Source of the DNA: Clostridiaceae bacterium
GTDB taxonomy: Bacteria; Bacillota; Clostridia; Saccharofermentanales; Saccharofermentanaceae
DNA length: 64,000 nt
NCBI GenBank assembly: GCA_012718915.1
Contig: JAAYBI010000078.1
Coordinates: forward strand, 1 to 64,000
Direction: 5' to 3'
Shown here: positions 63,789 to 64,000 of the stretch, piece after piece
Layout: each line of letters opens with the position of its first letter
Position numbering within the stretch: position 1 is the stretch's first letter
Notes under the pieces: generated by a model
Databases searched by the model: none
What the model saw: only the letters and a program-made list of their open reading frames with translations
What the model was told of the DNA's origin: nothing
Made by a program: the position numbers and the translations under genes

Positions 63789-63817
63789 TTGAACGTAGTC
63801 TCAAAGATTCCTATACT
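63789..63817 (+). promoter_or_regulatory. Promoter of sepF
   Basis: TTGAAC (63789-63794), a 17-base spacer and TATACT (63812-63817), a close match to sigma-A consensus. The predicted leader of about 80 bases ends in GGAGG before sepF. sepF can therefore be expressed independently of yggS. Confidence 0.75.
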
Positions 63818-63905
63818 GGGTTCATTAGTTCTTTTCGTTTGTTTATTTTACGAATTAATCTATCGAAGAGAATAGTTTATTGAATAAGTGTTGGAGGAAA
63901 TGAAG

Positions 63906-64000
63906 ATGGCGAATATTTTTAAGAAAATGGTAGATAAGCTTTCCGGTTATTCGGATGAAGATTTTGTGGATTACGATGAAGATTATGATTATGATAATGC
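63906..64000 (+). CDS. sepF: Cell division protein SepF, N-terminal part (cut by window edge)
   Basis: The 31 visible codons start MANIFKKMVDKLSGYSDEDF, a membrane-binding amphipathic helix followed by an Asp/Tyr-rich acidic linker, as in SepF. SepF anchors FtsZ filaments to the membrane and polymerises into rings. I start at ATG 63906, 8 bases after GGAGG; the ATG at 63900 is too close to it. With no ftsA next to ftsZ, SepF may be the main FtsZ tether here. The rest of the gene lies right of the window. Confidence 0.85.
   Translation, partial: MANIFKKMVDKLSGYSDEDFVDYDEDYDYDN

Overview
This window looks like a piece of a chromosome from a Gram-positive, Clostridia-type anaerobe. The signs are Firmicutes-style operons (rimP-nusA-rnpM-ylxQ-infB-rbfA-nrnA-truB-ribF; mraZ-rsmH-ftsL-pbp-murE-murF-ftsW-murG-ftsQ-sbp-ftsZ; hrcA-grpE-dnaK-dnaJ-prmA), a T-box leader, a perfect CIRCE operator, strong GGAGG ribosome binding sites with many TTG and GTG starts, and ferredoxin-dependent 2-ketoacid oxidation (IorAB). 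spoIIGA, sigE and sigG, which usually follow ftsZ in spore formers, are absent, so the lineage may not sporulate. The species cannot be named from the sequence alone. Nearly everything is coding and almost all genes lie on the + strand; no insertion sequence, prophage or CRISPR array is visible.

Layout. 1-740: the start of mscL and a small P-loop protein, both on the - strand. 946-9837: a promoter, a leader hairpin and the translation/RNA-maturation operon. 9893-11960: lgt and rodA, ending in a terminator. 12161-23506: the division and cell-wall cluster, driven by a promoter followed by an array of GTGG boxes that probably bind MraZ. 23535-30609: ftsZ and nrdR behind a promoter that contains a NrdR-box-like palindrome, then a two-component system, nth and recG. 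30637-32213: rsmD, coaD and a coiled-coil protein. 32230-34142: an ABC-type AAA ATPase paired with a TOPRIM-like (DUF4276-like) protein, the best candidate for an uncharacterised system. 34139-41734: hemW and the heat-shock operon, which unusually contains clpP. 41700-45512: mutY (-), a tryptophan T-box with trpB2, and an AIM24 protein (-). 45643-52372: rsmE, hisS, aspS, lepB, lepA. 52593-53782: tRNA-Leu, a branched terminator and a DUF368 transporter. 54055-61270: a sodium/solute symporter, a phenylacetate-CoA-ligase-like enzyme, IorAB, a double-ACT protein and a PLP lyase, together a probable aromatic amino acid catabolism module. 61267-64000: a HlyD-like membrane protein, yggS and the start of sepF.

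How the parts work together. Most genes belong to growth functions: ribosome maturation, envelope synthesis, septation, protein folding and tRNA charging. The less ordinary parts are regulatory (MraZ boxes, a NrdR-like box on ftsZ-nrdR, CIRCE over clpP, a Trp T-box over a lone trpB2) or accessory (the ATPase/TOPRIM pair, the IorAB module). Coordinates of sites and revised starts were counted by hand; start codons were moved where the ribosome binding site clearly pointed to an internal codon.
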